Notes under the pieces: model-generated
Told to the model about the DNA's origin: nothing
Database searches by the model: none
What the model saw: the letters and a program-made list of their open reading frames with translations, nothing else
Translations under genes and position numbers: made by a program
DNA from: Nostoc sp. FACHB-973
GTDB taxonomy: Bacteria > Cyanobacteriota > Cyanobacteriia > Cyanobacteriales > Nostocaceae
Reading direction: 5' to 3'
Assembly: GCF_014698115.1 (NCBI RefSeq)
Contig: NZ_JACJSJ010000001.1
Span: forward strand, 1-64,000
Length of the DNA stretch: 64,000 bases
Shown here: positions 1-9,373 of the stretch, in pieces
Layout: every line of letters starts with the position of its first letter
Numbering within the stretch: the first letter of the stretch is position 1

Positions 1-373
1 TCTAATTACTTCTGCTCTGTCTTTAACTTTCTGCGGTACATCTGCCGTTCTCAGGTTGAACAAAGTTCTATCTTGCTCACGAGTCAGAAATACCCTTAAA
101 CGGCTGCCCATACCCTGTTACCTTGGTAGACACATTTATGTATTTACTTATCTTTACACAGTTTGGTTTTTTCACCTTGTTCTACTTAATCGGAAAAAGG
201 CTAGTTATCCTATTATCTATTGCCTAGCTCTTTTGGTAGATATTTTTTGATTTTTGCTCTATTTCTCAAGTAGTATTTTTTGTAAAAAATCTCAATTAAT
301 GGGAACATAAAAATTCAAAAAATGTCTAATTAATTAATACTGAAAAACATAATTTTAATGGAGTAAAAAAGCA
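1..373. other. Left-edge spacer, no gene supported
   Basis: The left edge holds no convincing gene. The first 240 bases are open in one frame for 64 codons, but the product is not protein-like and has no ribosome binding site. From about 240 the DNA becomes strongly AT-rich and leads into the SLH gene at 374, with GGAG at 360-363 as its likely ribosome binding site. The promoter of that gene probably lies here, but no clear -35/-10 pair was identified. Confidence 0.5.
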
Positions 374-1615
374 ATGCTTACTTTAAATCGTTGGAAATCT
401 GGAACAGCTGCACTCATGGCTTTAAGCGTCACAGTTGGGACTGTAGCACCCTTGTTGACAGCTGCACCTTCTTTTGCTCAAACTACTTTTTCTGATGTTT
501 CATCTAATTATTGGGCAGCAGATTTTATTCAACAATTATCGCAACGAGGTGTGATTGCCGGATTTCCTGATGGTAGTTTCCGCCCTGAAGAAGCAGTAAC
601 ACGCGCTCAATTTGCTGCTATGGTCAACAAAGCTTTCCAAAAAGCACAACAGCGATCGCCAATCAGTTTTACTGATGTGCCTAGCAATTATTGGGCATCC
701 AGCGCCATTCAGCAGGCTTATACCATTGGTTTCTTATCAGGATATCCCGGCAATCGCTTTGAGCCTAACCAAGCGATTCCCCGCCAACAGGTTTTAGTTT
801 CCCTCGCTAACGGTCTGGAATATACTGCCAGTGGTAATACCGAAAGCATCCTGCAATACTTCAACGATGCCTCTAACATCGCTAGCTATGCCCGTAGCCC
901 CATCGCAGCAGCTACCGAGAAGCAAATCGTGGTGAACTATCCGAATGTGAAGTTCCTGAATCCAACTGCAACCGCCACTCGCGCCCAAGTAGCAGCTTTT
1001 ATTTACCAAGCATTGGTTAGTTCTAATCAAGCCTCAGCAATTAACTCGCCCTACGTCGTAGCTCTTGGGTCTACTAACCCAACACCTGTATCTGTCACAA
1101 TTCCCCAAGGGACAGCTATCCCTGTGAAGTATGACAAGGCAGAAAAAATTCTGGTTACCAAGGACGAAACAGCACCTTTGACACTGACAGTATCCCAAAA
1201 TGTAGTTACGCAAGAAGGATCTGTAGTGATTCCTGCTGGTAGTCAAGTTGTTGGTCAACTCAAACCTGCTACAGGCGGTTCTCAATTCATTGCCCAGAAA
1301 CTAGTTTTGCCCGGAGGTCAAGAATATCAACTGAACGCTAGTTCTGAAGTGATTACCAAAACTGAAACCGTCAAAAAGGGTACTAGTACTGGATCAATCA
1401 TTCAGAATACCGTATTGGGCGCAGGAGCCGCCGCAGCGGTATCTGCCGTCACTGGCGATCGCGCCATTGCCACAGAAGAAGTCTTGGGTGGTGCTGGTAT
1501 CGGGGCGTTGATTGGTTTATTCTTCGGTAGAAATAGTGTTGACTTAATCGCAATTGACCCAGATACCGATCTACAAATGACAATCAATCAAAACTTGTTG
1601 GTTTCAGTTAGATAG
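374..1615 (+). CDS. SLH-domain exported protein with C-terminal glycine-zipper-like segment
   Basis: Probably an envelope-associated protein. Residues 1-36 form a signal peptide (basic start, hydrophobic core, end at SFAQ). Two clear S-layer homology repeats follow: FSDVSSNYWAADFI at about 39-85 and FTDVPSNYWASSAI at about 99-145. A weaker third lies at about 162-212 and ends in TRAQVAAFIYQAL. SLH domains bind peptidoglycan-linked polymers or, in cyanobacterial porins, the cell wall. The middle (about 225-335) is rich in Thr, Val and Pro and looks like a beta domain. Residues about 340-390 are Gly/Ala-rich (GAGAAAAVSAVTG, GGAGIGALIGLF) and resemble a glycine zipper. It lacks the long porin barrel, so it is not an OprB-like porin. 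The exact role is unknown. Confidence 0.85.
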   Translation: MLTLNRWKSGTAALMALSVTVGTVAPLLTAAPSFAQTTFSDVSSNYWAADFIQQLSQRGVIAGFPDGSFRPEEAVTRAQFAAMVNKAFQKAQQRSPISFTDVPSNYWASSAIQQAYTIGFLSGYPGNRFEPNQAIPRQQVLVSLANGLEYTASGNTESILQYFNDASNIASYARSPIAAATEKQIVVNYPNVKFLNPTATATRAQVAAFIYQALVSSNQASAINSPYVVALGSTNPTPVSVTIPQGTAIPVKYDKAEKILVTKDETAPLTLTVSQNVVTQEGSVVIPAGSQVVGQLKPATGGSQFIAQKLVLPGGQEYQLNASSEVITKTETVKKGTSTGSIIQNTVLGAGAAAAVSAVTGDRAIATEEVLGGAGIGALIGLFFGRNSVDLIAIDPDTDLQMTINQNLLVSVR

Positions 1616-1718
1616 TGAACAGTTAGGAGTGAGGAGTTAAGAGTTATGAATTGAAGATAGTGAAAAGTTAGGAATTAAGAGTTATGAGGGACGAATTAAA
1701 GCAAGGTTTTAATTCTGA

Positions 1719-1800
1719 ACTCCCAACTCCCAACTCCTAACCCCTAACTCCCAACTCCCAACTCCCAACTCCCAACTCCCAACTCCTAACTCCTAATTCT
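1719..1800. repeat. STRR: tandem CTCCCAA/CTCCTAA heptamers
   Basis: About eleven tandem copies of a 7-base unit (CTCCCAA with CTCCTAA variants) lie between the convergent SLH and histidine kinase genes. Similar strings with TTAGGAG polarity sit just upstream at 1620-1690, so the spacer can fold back on itself. This matches the short tandemly repeated repetitive sequences known from heterocystous cyanobacteria. The kinase stop codon lies at the edge of the array. Confidence 0.9.
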
Positions 1801-3148
1801 CAACTTCCGGCAACCAAATAATAAACGTAGTTCCTGGTCTATTAGGTGAAGTTAATTTAGAGTTGATTGCAGGGCTGAAAACCTCGATTTCCCCCTGCAT
1901 TTGCTCTATTAATTGTTTAGCGATCGCTAACCCCAAACCTGTACCAGGGATTTCTGTTTGTGCTTGTACACCCCGGTAATGCCGTTCTCCAAGATGTTCT
2001 AAATCTTCGGGTGGAATGCCAGGTCCATTGTCACTGATGACAATTCCTTGAAAATTACCTTTTTGTTGCCCACCCTGAATCATAATTTTACCGCCAGCAG
2101 GAGTGTATTTCAATGCATTATCGATAATGTTATTTAACACTTCTCGTAATGCTTTGATGTTGGCACGTACTAAGGGCAAATTATACTTAAATTCGGTTAT
2201 TAGTTTTAGCTTGCGCTCTTGTGCTATTGCTTTAGCTGATATTAATAATGGTTCTAATATATCTGCCAGGGAGCAGTCAACTGCTTTATCTCCCGTTCCC
2301 GGCAATAATAGGGGTGCTTTAGCATCTTTTTGCACAGTTGCTTCTACAAATACTTCATTTTCCGGTAGATGTAGTGGTGCTAAATCTGCCTCTGTCAAGT
2401 CAATTACTTGCTCAAATTGTTGCAGTAATTCTTGCAGGCGATCGCTTTCTCGCACGATACTACTTGCTACATCCCGGTTAGTGTCTGCTGGTCTGAGTCG
2501 CTTTAATAAAAGTTTACCAAAAGTCCGCAATGCTGTTAATGGGTTACGAAACTGATGCAACAAGTTGTCTAACAAATCCTGCTGTTTTTCTTGGAGAATT
2601 TGTTGTTCGTGCAACTGTTGCTGTAACCATGCTCGTCGCTGATCTAAAATACAAGCGATCGCCAGTGTTTGGGCTATGCGTTGAATCTGACTTTGCTCGT
2701 GTTCGTTCCATTCCCGGTCTTTCCTACCAGTCACCAGCAACCCCATCATCACACCCTCATAGACCAAAGGTAAAACAATTTGGTTACCACTCAGTAGATA
2801 TTCCTCTTGTAAATGAGGCCCAGACGCATCCGGTATCCCAGACTCCCGTGACGAGGTTGGAGATTCCGATCCTGGTGTTAATAACCTTTGTTGATGATTG
2901 GGTAATACCAATCTATTTCCAACTTGAAGCTGCTTAGGTACTGTAGTCTGGGCAGTTTCCTCTGCTTGCGGTAATAATGCTGTTTCGGGATAAATCATTA
3001 CAGGAATCAGTTTTGCCTCGCCAGAGGGAGTCTCTACCAATTCTTGTGTTAGGTACACAATACTTAAAGTTGCTCCCAGCCCTTGGGTCAGGAGTGCTAT
3101 TTGCTCTCGGCACAGAGCAAGAAAATCAGAACTGGCAGACATTAACAT
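1793..3148 (-). CDS. Sensor histidine kinase, GAF-like N-terminus, soluble
   Basis: A 451-residue kinase with no membrane segment, so it senses a cytoplasmic signal. Residues about 8-170 look like a divergent GAF domain. A short helix rich in Gln follows (174-192). The dimerisation box is HQFRNPLTALRTF with the phospho-accepting His at 198. The ATPase domain shows the N box (NIIDNALKYT), G1 (DNGPGIP) and G2 (GTGLGLAIAK), so all catalytic boxes are intact. No response regulator is adjacent, so it is an orphan kinase. It is transcribed divergently from the DUF3155 gene. Confidence 0.9.
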   Translation of the reverse strand: MLMSASSDFLALCREQIALLTQGLGATLSIVYLTQELVETPSGEAKLIPVMIYPETALLPQAEETAQTTVPKQLQVGNRLVLPNHQQRLLTPGSESPTSSRESGIPDASGPHLQEEYLLSGNQIVLPLVYEGVMMGLLVTGRKDREWNEHEQSQIQRIAQTLAIACILDQRRAWLQQQLHEQQILQEKQQDLLDNLLHQFRNPLTALRTFGKLLLKRLRPADTNRDVASSIVRESDRLQELLQQFEQVIDLTEADLAPLHLPENEVFVEATVQKDAKAPLLLPGTGDKAVDCSLADILEPLLISAKAIAQERKLKLITEFKYNLPLVRANIKALREVLNNIIDNALKYTPAGGKIMIQGGQQKGNFQGIVISDNGPGIPPEDLEHLGERHYRGVQAQTEIPGTGLGLAIAKQLIEQMQGEIEVFSPAINSKLTSPNRPGTTFIIWLPEVEN

Positions 3149-3435
3149 TTTTTAGTTCTTGCTCATGATTACAGATTTTGAGGCATGATTAAGAAAGGAT
3201 AGTTAGTTTTTACCTCATTCTTTTAATACAGCTTAACTGAAATCTTCTGAGTGATGTTTTGCACCAGCGGATTATATCCTTAGCGAGCTTTCTTTTATCT
3301 ATAACTTCTAAAGATATTAATTTTATTGGATTAAAAGTTAAAAAACTATTGATTTTTTGAACTAGAACTTCTATAATGACGACGGATTTTGTAGCTATCA
3401 CTACAATCTATAGCTTGAAAGAGGAGGACAATAGG

Positions 3436-3753
3436 TTGGCAAGGAGACGCAAAAGAAAAAGTCGTCGTCGTCAGGAAGGACGGCGGATTCTGGAACATGT
3501 GCCTCAATATAGCATCGAAAGTGGCGAAGAAAAACCTGTGACAGCAGCGAGAAGGTTCATTCAAGCTGAAGGTATATTGCCACCTGCGTTGCTACTCGTA
3601 AAGCGAAACGAACACACCACAGACCGTTATTTCTGGGCAGAAAAGGGACTGTTTGGTGCTCAATACGTAGAGGAAAACCATTTCTTGTTTCCCAGCCTGA
3701 GGACTTTAGAAGCTCCTACAGGTCAAGAAGCCCTTGCTTTAACTGCTCGCTGA
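3436..3753 (+). CDS. DUF3155-type conserved cyanobacterial protein, TTG start
   Basis: A small, very basic protein. The N-terminus is almost all Arg/Lys (ARRRKRKSRRRQEGRR), followed by ILEHVPQYSIESGEEKPV and a C-terminal half ending in EALALTAR. This matches my recollection of the cyanobacterial DUF3155 family, whose function is unknown. The basic head could bind nucleic acid, but that is inference. An in-frame ATG at 3376 would add 20 residues (MTTDFVAITTIYS) that do not look like the family. I choose the TTG at 3436 because a strong Shine-Dalgarno (GAGGAGG, 3421-3427) sits 8 bases upstream and the family begins with the basic stretch. Confidence 0.75.
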   Translation: MARRRKRKSRRRQEGRRILEHVPQYSIESGEEKPVTAARRFIQAEGILPPALLLVKRNEHTTDRYFWAEKGLFGAQYVEENHFLFPSLRTLEAPTGQEALALTAR

Positions 3754-4201
3754 TAAATTGGTCATCTCAAGCGTTGAATGTGGCTCCTGACTATTAATTA
3801 ACTGGCAAAGTTGCTAAGTTTATGCAAAATTTCATTTTTTTTTAGTTTGTAGGTGATTTGCCAGTCACCCTAGTCCAGGTAATTGAAAAGTCAATTTGTG
3901 TCAAACCACGCTAGCTTGCATGGCTTGATACTTGTTTGGAAGATGCGTAAAGGAGCGGATATAGAGCCAAGCGCCTCCAAAAGCGCTAGTGAAGTTGCGC
4001 TCTTATCCAGTAGATTGTAAAGGAAGCTCTGTCAACGAATTTAAATCAATAAATTCAAATTTTTACCCACAACACAAGTTATGGGTAAAACTGACAAAGC
4101 AGCAATCTTGATTCCCTCCTTACTACTTTTCATTGCTTTAAGAGTAGGTCAGGTCAGAAATCTGCACCTCATAGTTAAGAGATGGTCATAAAAAGCAAAA
4201 A
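3754..4201. other. Spacer of about 450 bases, no gene supported
   Basis: The spacer lies between the convergent DUF3155 and CCB1-like genes. It contains poly-T/A stretches near 3830 and no long open frame. A 36-codon frame at 4081-4191 (plus strand) encodes one hydrophobic stretch but has no recognised counterpart. No repeat array or strong terminator hairpin was seen. Confidence 0.5.
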
Positions 4202-4732
4202 TTATTCACTAGGCTTTAGCTGTAGGGTCTTCCGTAACTGGGTGAGTTCATCTCGATGGGCAACTACAGTAACCTTACTTGAGGAGGTTTGTTCGCTCTG
4301 AGTTGTTTCTAGCTTGAGCGACACCTTCTCAAGTCTTCCAGATTTTTTCCAATAAAACACACCAGTCAAAGGCGACAGCAGTACCATCGCCAGAAAAAGG
4401 CTACTAAGGCTTGGAAAAATTAGATACACCACCAGTGACAGACAAACAATACCAGTAGCTGCCAACAAGGTGAGAAATATAGCTAAGAACCAGCTGGGGC
4501 GAACATTACCTTCAAAAGTTACTTGGTTTTGTTCTCGGTCTACCGCTGCCACTCGGTAAGACCGCGATTGAAAATACTCTTTTAATTGAGACATGAAAGC
4601 GGCTTCGCTTTGTTCGGATACCAAATGCGCTATTTCTGTACGGTCTTTAGTCGAAGCACGAATAAAGAAAAACAGCCCAACCGATAACAACAAGGTTAGC
4701 AGCAACGTAGATGGCAGAATAGGAGTATCCAT
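4202..4732 (-). CDS. CCB1-like cofactor assembly protein of cytochrome b6f (DUF3529-type)
   Basis: A 176-residue membrane protein. One N-terminal membrane helix (about 8-25, TLLLTLLLSVGLFFFI) is followed by RASTKDRTE and a soluble segment. A hydrophobic pair follows (about 83-130). A soluble C-terminal tail ends the protein. The pattern fits the CCB family that attaches heme c' (ci) covalently to cytochrome b6 (complex C, system IV). I assign the CCB1/DUF3529 branch from memory of the N-terminal motif; CCB2/CCB4 (DUF2930) is the alternative. It would act in the thylakoid membrane. The PadR-like gene lies upstream on the same strand, about 50 bases away. Confidence 0.65.
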   Translation of the reverse strand: MDTPILPSTLLLTLLLSVGLFFFIRASTKDRTEIAHLVSEQSEAAFMSQLKEYFQSRSYRVAAVDREQNQVTFEGNVRPSWFLAIFLTLLAATGIVCLSLVVYLIFPSLSSLFLAMVLLSPLTGVFYWKKSGRLEKVSLKLETTQSEQTSSSKVTVVAHRDELTQLRKTLQLKPSE

Positions 4733-4784
4733 AACTAATTGTTATTGTTTGACTGGAGGAGACTTATTCATTATGAATTATTCG

Positions 4785-5132
4785 TTACTTTGTTCGCCCG
4801 TTGATGTAGTCTTGCCAAAGAAAAGCTAAATCCTGCGCTGGAACTTGCCATTCTGGAGAAACTTGGTACATCCGCCTGGGGCGTCCCCGTCCTTCGAGTT
4901 TTTTCCAATATCCATTAATTGCCCTTTCGTCTTCCAGAAACTTGATTGCACTGTAAAGTACGGTATCGGAAAGCCTATAGGTGGGATATTCAGTTTCTAA
5001 TCGTTGGATTAACTCGGTTCCGTAGGATTCACCTTCTAACAAAATAGACAGTATGTAACAAACTGCTAATTCCTGACAAAGGTAAGTTGGCGGAGGATTT
5101 TCAAAGAATTGATATATATCCTCAAGTTTCAT
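4785..5132 (-). CDS. PadR-like winged-helix transcriptional regulator
   Basis: A 115-residue protein with the PadR fold. A helix-rich start (YLCQELAVCYILSILLEG) leads into SYGTELIQRLETEYP, typical of the PadR helix-turn-helix. A wing containing KLEGRGRPRRMYQVSPEW follows. The long C-terminal dimerisation helix of full PadR is nearly absent, as in the short cyanobacterial relatives that include the clock protein Pex. It may regulate its own promoter or the downstream CCB1-like gene. The effector is unknown. Confidence 0.75.
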   Translation of the reverse strand: MKLEDIYQFFENPPPTYLCQELAVCYILSILLEGESYGTELIQRLETEYPTYRLSDTVLYSAIKFLEDERAINGYWKKLEGRGRPRRMYQVSPEWQVPAQDLAFLWQDYINGRTK

Positions 5133-5881
5133 GGTTAGTGAATGGCTAAAAAAAATGCCTTAGGGTAAAGTCTACAATCCTCGTAGTCAGTATATAGCCC
5201 TACTCTTAGATGAGTAATATATATAAAGCTACTTAAGCTAGATTTCCAAAGCGGAAACACCAAATGATTACCCACGCCTTTGAGAGTTGTGGGACTAGTC
5301 TGTGAATTTTAAGGGACAGGATAGTATGCTCCCACCCAAGCTAAATCAGGTATGGTGAGGAGGGAACAAACAGTGGCGAAGTCACTGTTTTGGTGTTAAA
5401 CGATGCCGAGTTGGTTAGAACTGCTTAAGCAATAAGATGCCATCGAAGAAATTTTACAGGTAAAATGCTATTTTGTCTGTAGAACTTAATAAACACTTTT
5501 TTTTACAGTGATTTTCCCAATGCAAATTTTAAAAACTTAAGCTAAAGGATATGTTTAAGTTCAAAGTGCTACTTTTGTAAACACACCTGGGTAGTAAATA
5601 TTAATAATTTTCTGGACTTGAGATCCTCTCGTGCCATCTGGTAAATGTGATAGTAAATTTCTCAAAAAGAGTCAAAGGGGAGGAGAAAGAAAACGAACAG
5701 AGGAAGAGACACTCTGACGGTTTCAAGAAACACAGGGAGTAGGGAGTGGGGAGTAGGGAGTGGGGGAGGAATGGGGTGGTGACGTGAAATTCTCTCCTCA
5801 TCTCCCCATCTTGCCACTCCCCACTCCCCACTCCCTACTCCCCACGTCCCTTAAAAGCACCCAGCACATTGGTGATTAAGT
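5133..5881. other. Long spacer with a purine/pyrimidine inverted repeat
   Basis: About 750 bases without a supported gene. The part from 5740 to 5846 is an imperfect inverted repeat. The left arm is made of GGGAGTAGGGAGTGGGG units (about 5740-5768) and the right arm of CCACTCCCCACTCCCTACT units (about 5815-5845), separated by about 47 bases. A small CAGTG...CACTG hairpin lies near 5371-5387. An open frame across the repeat on the minus strand is repeat-encoded and not a gene. Confidence 0.6.
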
Positions 5882-6460
5882 ATGTCACAAACTCCCGATG
5901 CCCCATCATCTTCGTCTAATCTCCGGGCAATTGCCCAGACCTTTCGCCTTGCAGGTTGGATTAGCTTTTGGATTCAGCTAGTACTAGGTGTTGTTTCTGG
6001 CATAATTGTGCTGCTGTTCGCCATCTTTAGTCAAAGATCTGGTAGTCCTAGTAATAATCCTGGGACTGGCTTTGGCGTATTTTTAGCAGTTTGTGGACTG
6101 GTTGTTTTAGGTGCGGGTATTTACTTAGCTTACCGCTACACCAGAATTGGCAAGCAACTGGAATCCTCCAACCCCAGCAACCGCCCTCGAAAAAGCGAGA
6201 CTGTGCAAGTATTACGCTTAGGATTGTGGGTGAATTTAGGGGGAACGCTGGTGACACTTTTGGGAGCGCAGGCGATCGTTGGTACGCTGGTAGCAAGGTC
6301 TATATCTCCCCAAGCGATAACTACTCAATTTTTTGACCCAACTCGAATTATTAGTGGTCTAGATATGCTTGTTGTACAGGCAAACACTAATACTGTTTCA
6401 GCACACTTTGCAGGGCTTGTGGCGTCGCTTTGGTTACTTAATCGGATTAACAAGGCGTAG
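5882..6460 (+). CDS. DUF3611 family membrane protein (TIC21/PIC1-like)
   Basis: A 192-residue protein with four predicted membrane helices: about 24-50, 65-85, 110-135 and 160-190. The N-terminus (LRAIAQTFRLAGWISFWIQL) and TRIGKQLE are typical of DUF3611. This is the cyanobacterial relative of the chloroplast inner-envelope protein TIC21/PIC1, which has been linked to protein import and iron transport. In cyanobacteria an iron or metal permease role in the cytoplasmic membrane is the usual proposal. No partner gene is adjacent. Confidence 0.75.
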   Translation: MSQTPDAPSSSSNLRAIAQTFRLAGWISFWIQLVLGVVSGIIVLLFAIFSQRSGSPSNNPGTGFGVFLAVCGLVVLGAGIYLAYRYTRIGKQLESSNPSNRPRKSETVQVLRLGLWVNLGGTLVTLLGAQAIVGTLVARSISPQAITTQFFDPTRIISGLDMLVVQANTNTVSAHFAGLVASLWLLNRINKA

Positions 6461-6851
6461 AAAGGCAAGTCTTAAGCAAAATTTCAGCCAAAAATCTATA
6501 CTTCTTTTGACTGATTTTATTGTGTAACTTCCCCTCGTTTTGGCAGGTTACATAGCAAATAATTCAAATATATTTGTTGTGCTTTGACGAAATTTTCAAA
6601 ATGCAGCGTGCAAAAAAACACAAGTTGGTTATATTAACATCCATCTAAAAGGTGATATCAGATGAAATTAATCTGGATTAGAGATTTTAGTACTCTCAAA
6701 AAACTAGAAATTTGGATTTGAAATTTTTCTCGCCCTGGCAAGATTGGCAGGGCAAAATTTTTCTGTTTGCTTTTCTGCTCATAGCAAGGCAAAATCAGTA
6801 TATGCTGGGGTGTTGGCAGGAAGATAATAGGCTAAAAACTGAGAAAAATCT
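6461..6851. other. Spacer upstream of serS
   Basis: About 390 bases, AT-rich, with no gene. It carries the stem-loop at 6732-6763 listed separately. The serS promoter probably lies between that hairpin and 6851. No tRNA-like sensing leader was recognised. Confidence 0.5.
6732..6763 (+). terminator. Terminator-like stem-loop upstream of serS
   Basis: GCCCTG (6732-6737) pairs with CAGGGC (6748-6753) around a 10-base loop, and the right arm is followed by AAAATTTTTCT. Similar AAATTTTTCT also precedes the stem. It could terminate readthrough from the DUF3611 gene or act as a leader structure for serS. The stem is short, so confidence is limited. Confidence 0.35.
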
Positions 6852-8132
6852 GTGCTGGATATCAAGCAAATACGGGAAAATCCGCAATTAGTTCAAGAAC
6901 GATTGAACAGTCGTAGTGGTAAATACGACATTGAACCGATATTACAGTTAGACCGGCAACAACGGGAACTAGAGGGGACGCGGAGTCAACTCCAAGCCCG
7001 TAGCAACGAAATTGGTAAACTCGTCGGGCAAAAGCTGAAATCTGGTATCGATGCCCAAGACCCAGAAATCCAAGCTTTGCGGGATGAAGGTAACTCTGTC
7101 AAAGCTAGATTGAGTGAACTCGAACCCCAGGAAAAAGAACTCAAAGCTGAAATTATCCAACTTGTGTTGGCACTTCCCAACTTACCAAGCGACTCTACAC
7201 CCGTTGGTAAAAATGAGGAAGATAACGTCGAAGTGCGGCGTTGGGGTGATGAATACATTCCGCAAAACCCGAATATTCTCCCTCATTGGGAAATAGGCGA
7301 AAAACTAGGTATTCTCAATGTTGAACGAGCTGTAAAAGTTGCCCAAAGTCGCTTTGTGACATTGATAGGCGCTGGCGCAGCACTGGAGAGGGCATTAATT
7401 CAATTTATGCTGAGTGTCCATACCGAAGCAGGGTATGTGGAAGTTAGTCCACCGCTATTGGTGAATACTGATTCTTTGATAGGGACTGGTCAGTTACCTA
7501 AGTTTGCCGAAGAAAGCTTTAAATGCGCTGATGACGATTTGTGGCTGATTCCCACAGCGGAAGTTCCACTGACTAACCTCTATCGGGGCGAAATTCTCGC
7601 TGCTGAAGATTTGCCTATTTACTACTGTGCTTACACTCCCTGTTTTCGGCGAGAAGCTGGTAGTTATGGGCGCGATATGCGGGGTTTAATTCGCCTGCAT
7701 CAATTCAACAAAGTAGAAATGGTGAAATTTGTCGAACCCAGCACTTCTTTTGATGAACTAGAGAAATTGGTGGGAAATGCAGAAGCAATTTTACAGGCTT
7801 TGCAGTTGCCTTATCGAGTAGTAAATCTTAGTACTGGCGATTTGGGATTTTCTTCTACCAAAACCTATGATTTAGAGGTTTGGTTGCCTTCTTCTGGCAA
7901 ATACCGCGAAATTTCCAGCTGTTCCAATATTATCGACTTCCAGGCGCGACGGGCTGATATTCGTTTCAAAGAAGCGGGGAAGAAAGGCACCCAATTTGTG
8001 CATACTCTCAACGGTTCCGGTTTGGCGGTGGGACGAACGATGGCAGCAATTTTGGAGAATTATCAACAACCCGATGGGACAATAAGAGTACCAGAAGCGC
8101 TGCAACCTTACTTGGGGCGGGAAGTTTTGTAA
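6852..8132 (+). CDS. serS: Seryl-tRNA synthetase
   Basis: Charges tRNA-Ser with serine in the cytoplasm. The 426-residue length is normal. Residues about 1-110 are the long antiparallel coiled-coil arm that grips the tRNA variable arm ([20 protein letters not shown] onward). The class II core follows, with motif 2 ([20 protein letters not shown]) and motif 3 ([18 protein letters not shown]) intact. The start is GTG at 6852, the only start that keeps the family N-terminus [13 protein letters not shown]. It stands as a single gene; the spacer to rseP contains ATGCCCA repeats. Confidence 0.97.
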   Translation: MLDIKQIRENPQLVQERLNSRSGKYDIEPILQLDRQQRELEGTRSQLQARSNEIGKLVGQKLKSGIDAQDPEIQALRDEGNSVKARLSELEPQEKELKAEIIQLVLALPNLPSDSTPVGKNEEDNVEVRRWGDEYIPQNPNILPHWEIGEKLGILNVERAVKVAQSRFVTLIGAGAALERALIQFMLSVHTEAGYVEVSPPLLVNTDSLIGTGQLPKFAEESFKCADDDLWLIPTAEVPLTNLYRGEILAAEDLPIYYCAYTPCFRREAGSYGRDMRGLIRLHQFNKVEMVKFVEPSTSFDELEKLVGNAEAILQALQLPYRVVNLSTGDLGFSSTKTYDLEVWLPSSGKYREISSCSNIIDFQARRADIRFKEAGKKGTQFVHTLNGSGLAVGRTMAAILENYQQPDGTIRVPEALQPYLGREVL

Positions 8133-8249
8133 TTTGTCATTAGTCATTGGTCATTTGTCCTTTGTTAGTTAACAATGCCCAATGCCCAATGCCCAATGCC
8201 CAATTAGAATGGAGATAACCATAGCTTAATATCTTCACTAATTTGCTCT

Positions 8250-9350
8250 ATGTCAGTTTTAGCAGCGATCGCAGTCTTGGCTGTTTTGATCTTGGTACAC
8301 GAGCTGGGACATTTTGTTGCAGCTCGTTCTCAAGGCATTCTCGTTAACCGTTTTTCTTTGGGTTTTGGCCCGGTTCTTTTTAAGTACCAAGGTTCACAAA
8401 CCGAATATGCTGTCCGCGCTTTTCCCTTGGGCGGCTTTGTGGGCTTTCCCGATGATGACCCAGATAGCGATATTCCACCCAATGACCCAAATCTGCTGCG
8501 TAACCGTCCAATTTTAGACCGGGCGATCGTCATCAGTGCCGGAGTAATAGCAAATTTAATATTTGCCTACTTAGTTCTGGCTCTGCAATTGGGTATTGTG
8601 GGTATTCCTGAGAAATTAAACTATAAACCTGGTGTTATAGTACAGCCCATTAATCAAGAATCCATTGCCTACCAAGCAGGAGTTAGGGAAGGAGATATTA
8701 TCCTGGGTGTTAACGGTCAGGAACTTTCGGCTTCTGATAAATCAACTGCTTTGCTGACAAAAGAAATTCAAACTCATCCCAATCAGCAAATCGAATTGAA
8801 AATTCAGCGTCAAAATCAACAACAATCCCTGAAATTAACACCAAAACTGGGAGCTGATGGCAAAGGTGTAATTGGTGTGGCACTTAGTCCAAATGCTACA
8901 GCAGTTTATCGCCGTCCTAATAGTCCTTTTGAAATTTTCGGCATTGCTGCTAACAGGTTTCAACAATTATTTGTGGGAACACTCAGCGGTTTTGGGCAGT
9001 TAATTACCAATTTTCAACAAACTGTAGGACAAGTTTCTGGCCCAGTTAATATCGTCAAAATAGGCGCACAGTTGGCTGCTGATAATAGCACAAATTTGTT
9101 GTCTTTTGCGGCAATTATTAGCATTAATTTGGCTATTATTAACATTTTGCCCTTACCAGCTTTGGATGGCGGACAACTCGCTTTTCTGCTGATTGAAGGT
9201 TTGCGCGGTAAGCCTGTGCCTGCTCGGATTCAAGAAGGTGTAATGCAAACCGGTTTGGTGTTACTCTTAGGGTTAGGAATTTTTCTAATCGTCAAAGAAA
9301 CCACCCAATTAACTAGCCAATTGGAATGGGTACAAAAATTATTCCAGTGA
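8250..9350 (+). CDS. rseP: Site-2 metalloprotease RseP (M50 family)
   Basis: An intramembrane zinc protease of 366 residues. HELGH (17-21) in the first membrane helix gives two zinc-binding His and the catalytic Glu. NILPLPALDGGQ (about 299-310) gives the third zinc ligand Asp. A single PDZ domain lies at about 115-200 (AYQAGVREGDIILGVNGQ). Members cut transmembrane anti-sigma factors after a first cleavage. nth follows about 20 bases downstream, so the two are probably co-transcribed. Confidence 0.93.
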   Translation: MSVLAAIAVLAVLILVHELGHFVAARSQGILVNRFSLGFGPVLFKYQGSQTEYAVRAFPLGGFVGFPDDDPDSDIPPNDPNLLRNRPILDRAIVISAGVIANLIFAYLVLALQLGIVGIPEKLNYKPGVIVQPINQESIAYQAGVREGDIILGVNGQELSASDKSTALLTKEIQTHPNQQIELKIQRQNQQQSLKLTPKLGADGKGVIGVALSPNATAVYRRPNSPFEIFGIAANRFQQLFVGTLSGFGQLITNFQQTVGQVSGPVNIVKIGAQLAADNSTNLLSFAAIISINLAIINILPLPALDGGQLAFLLIEGLRGKPVPARIQEGVMQTGLVLLLGLGIFLIVKETTQLTSQLEWVQKLFQ

Positions 9351-9373
9351 AGATAGTGAGTGGGGAGTAGAGA

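Noticed and set aside
56..250. Open frame of 64 codons at the left edge
   Set aside because: No ribosome binding site, composition not protein-like, no recognised family.
1719..1800. CRISPR array
   Set aside because: The tandem heptamers have no spacers of constant length; they are short tandem repeats.
4081..4191. 36-codon frame with one hydrophobic stretch, possible small photosystem or NDH subunit
   Set aside because: Did not match any small photosynthetic subunit I know and has no clear ribosome binding site.
5601..5831. Minus-strand frame of 76 codons
   Set aside because: Largely encoded by GGGAGT/ACTCCC repeats.
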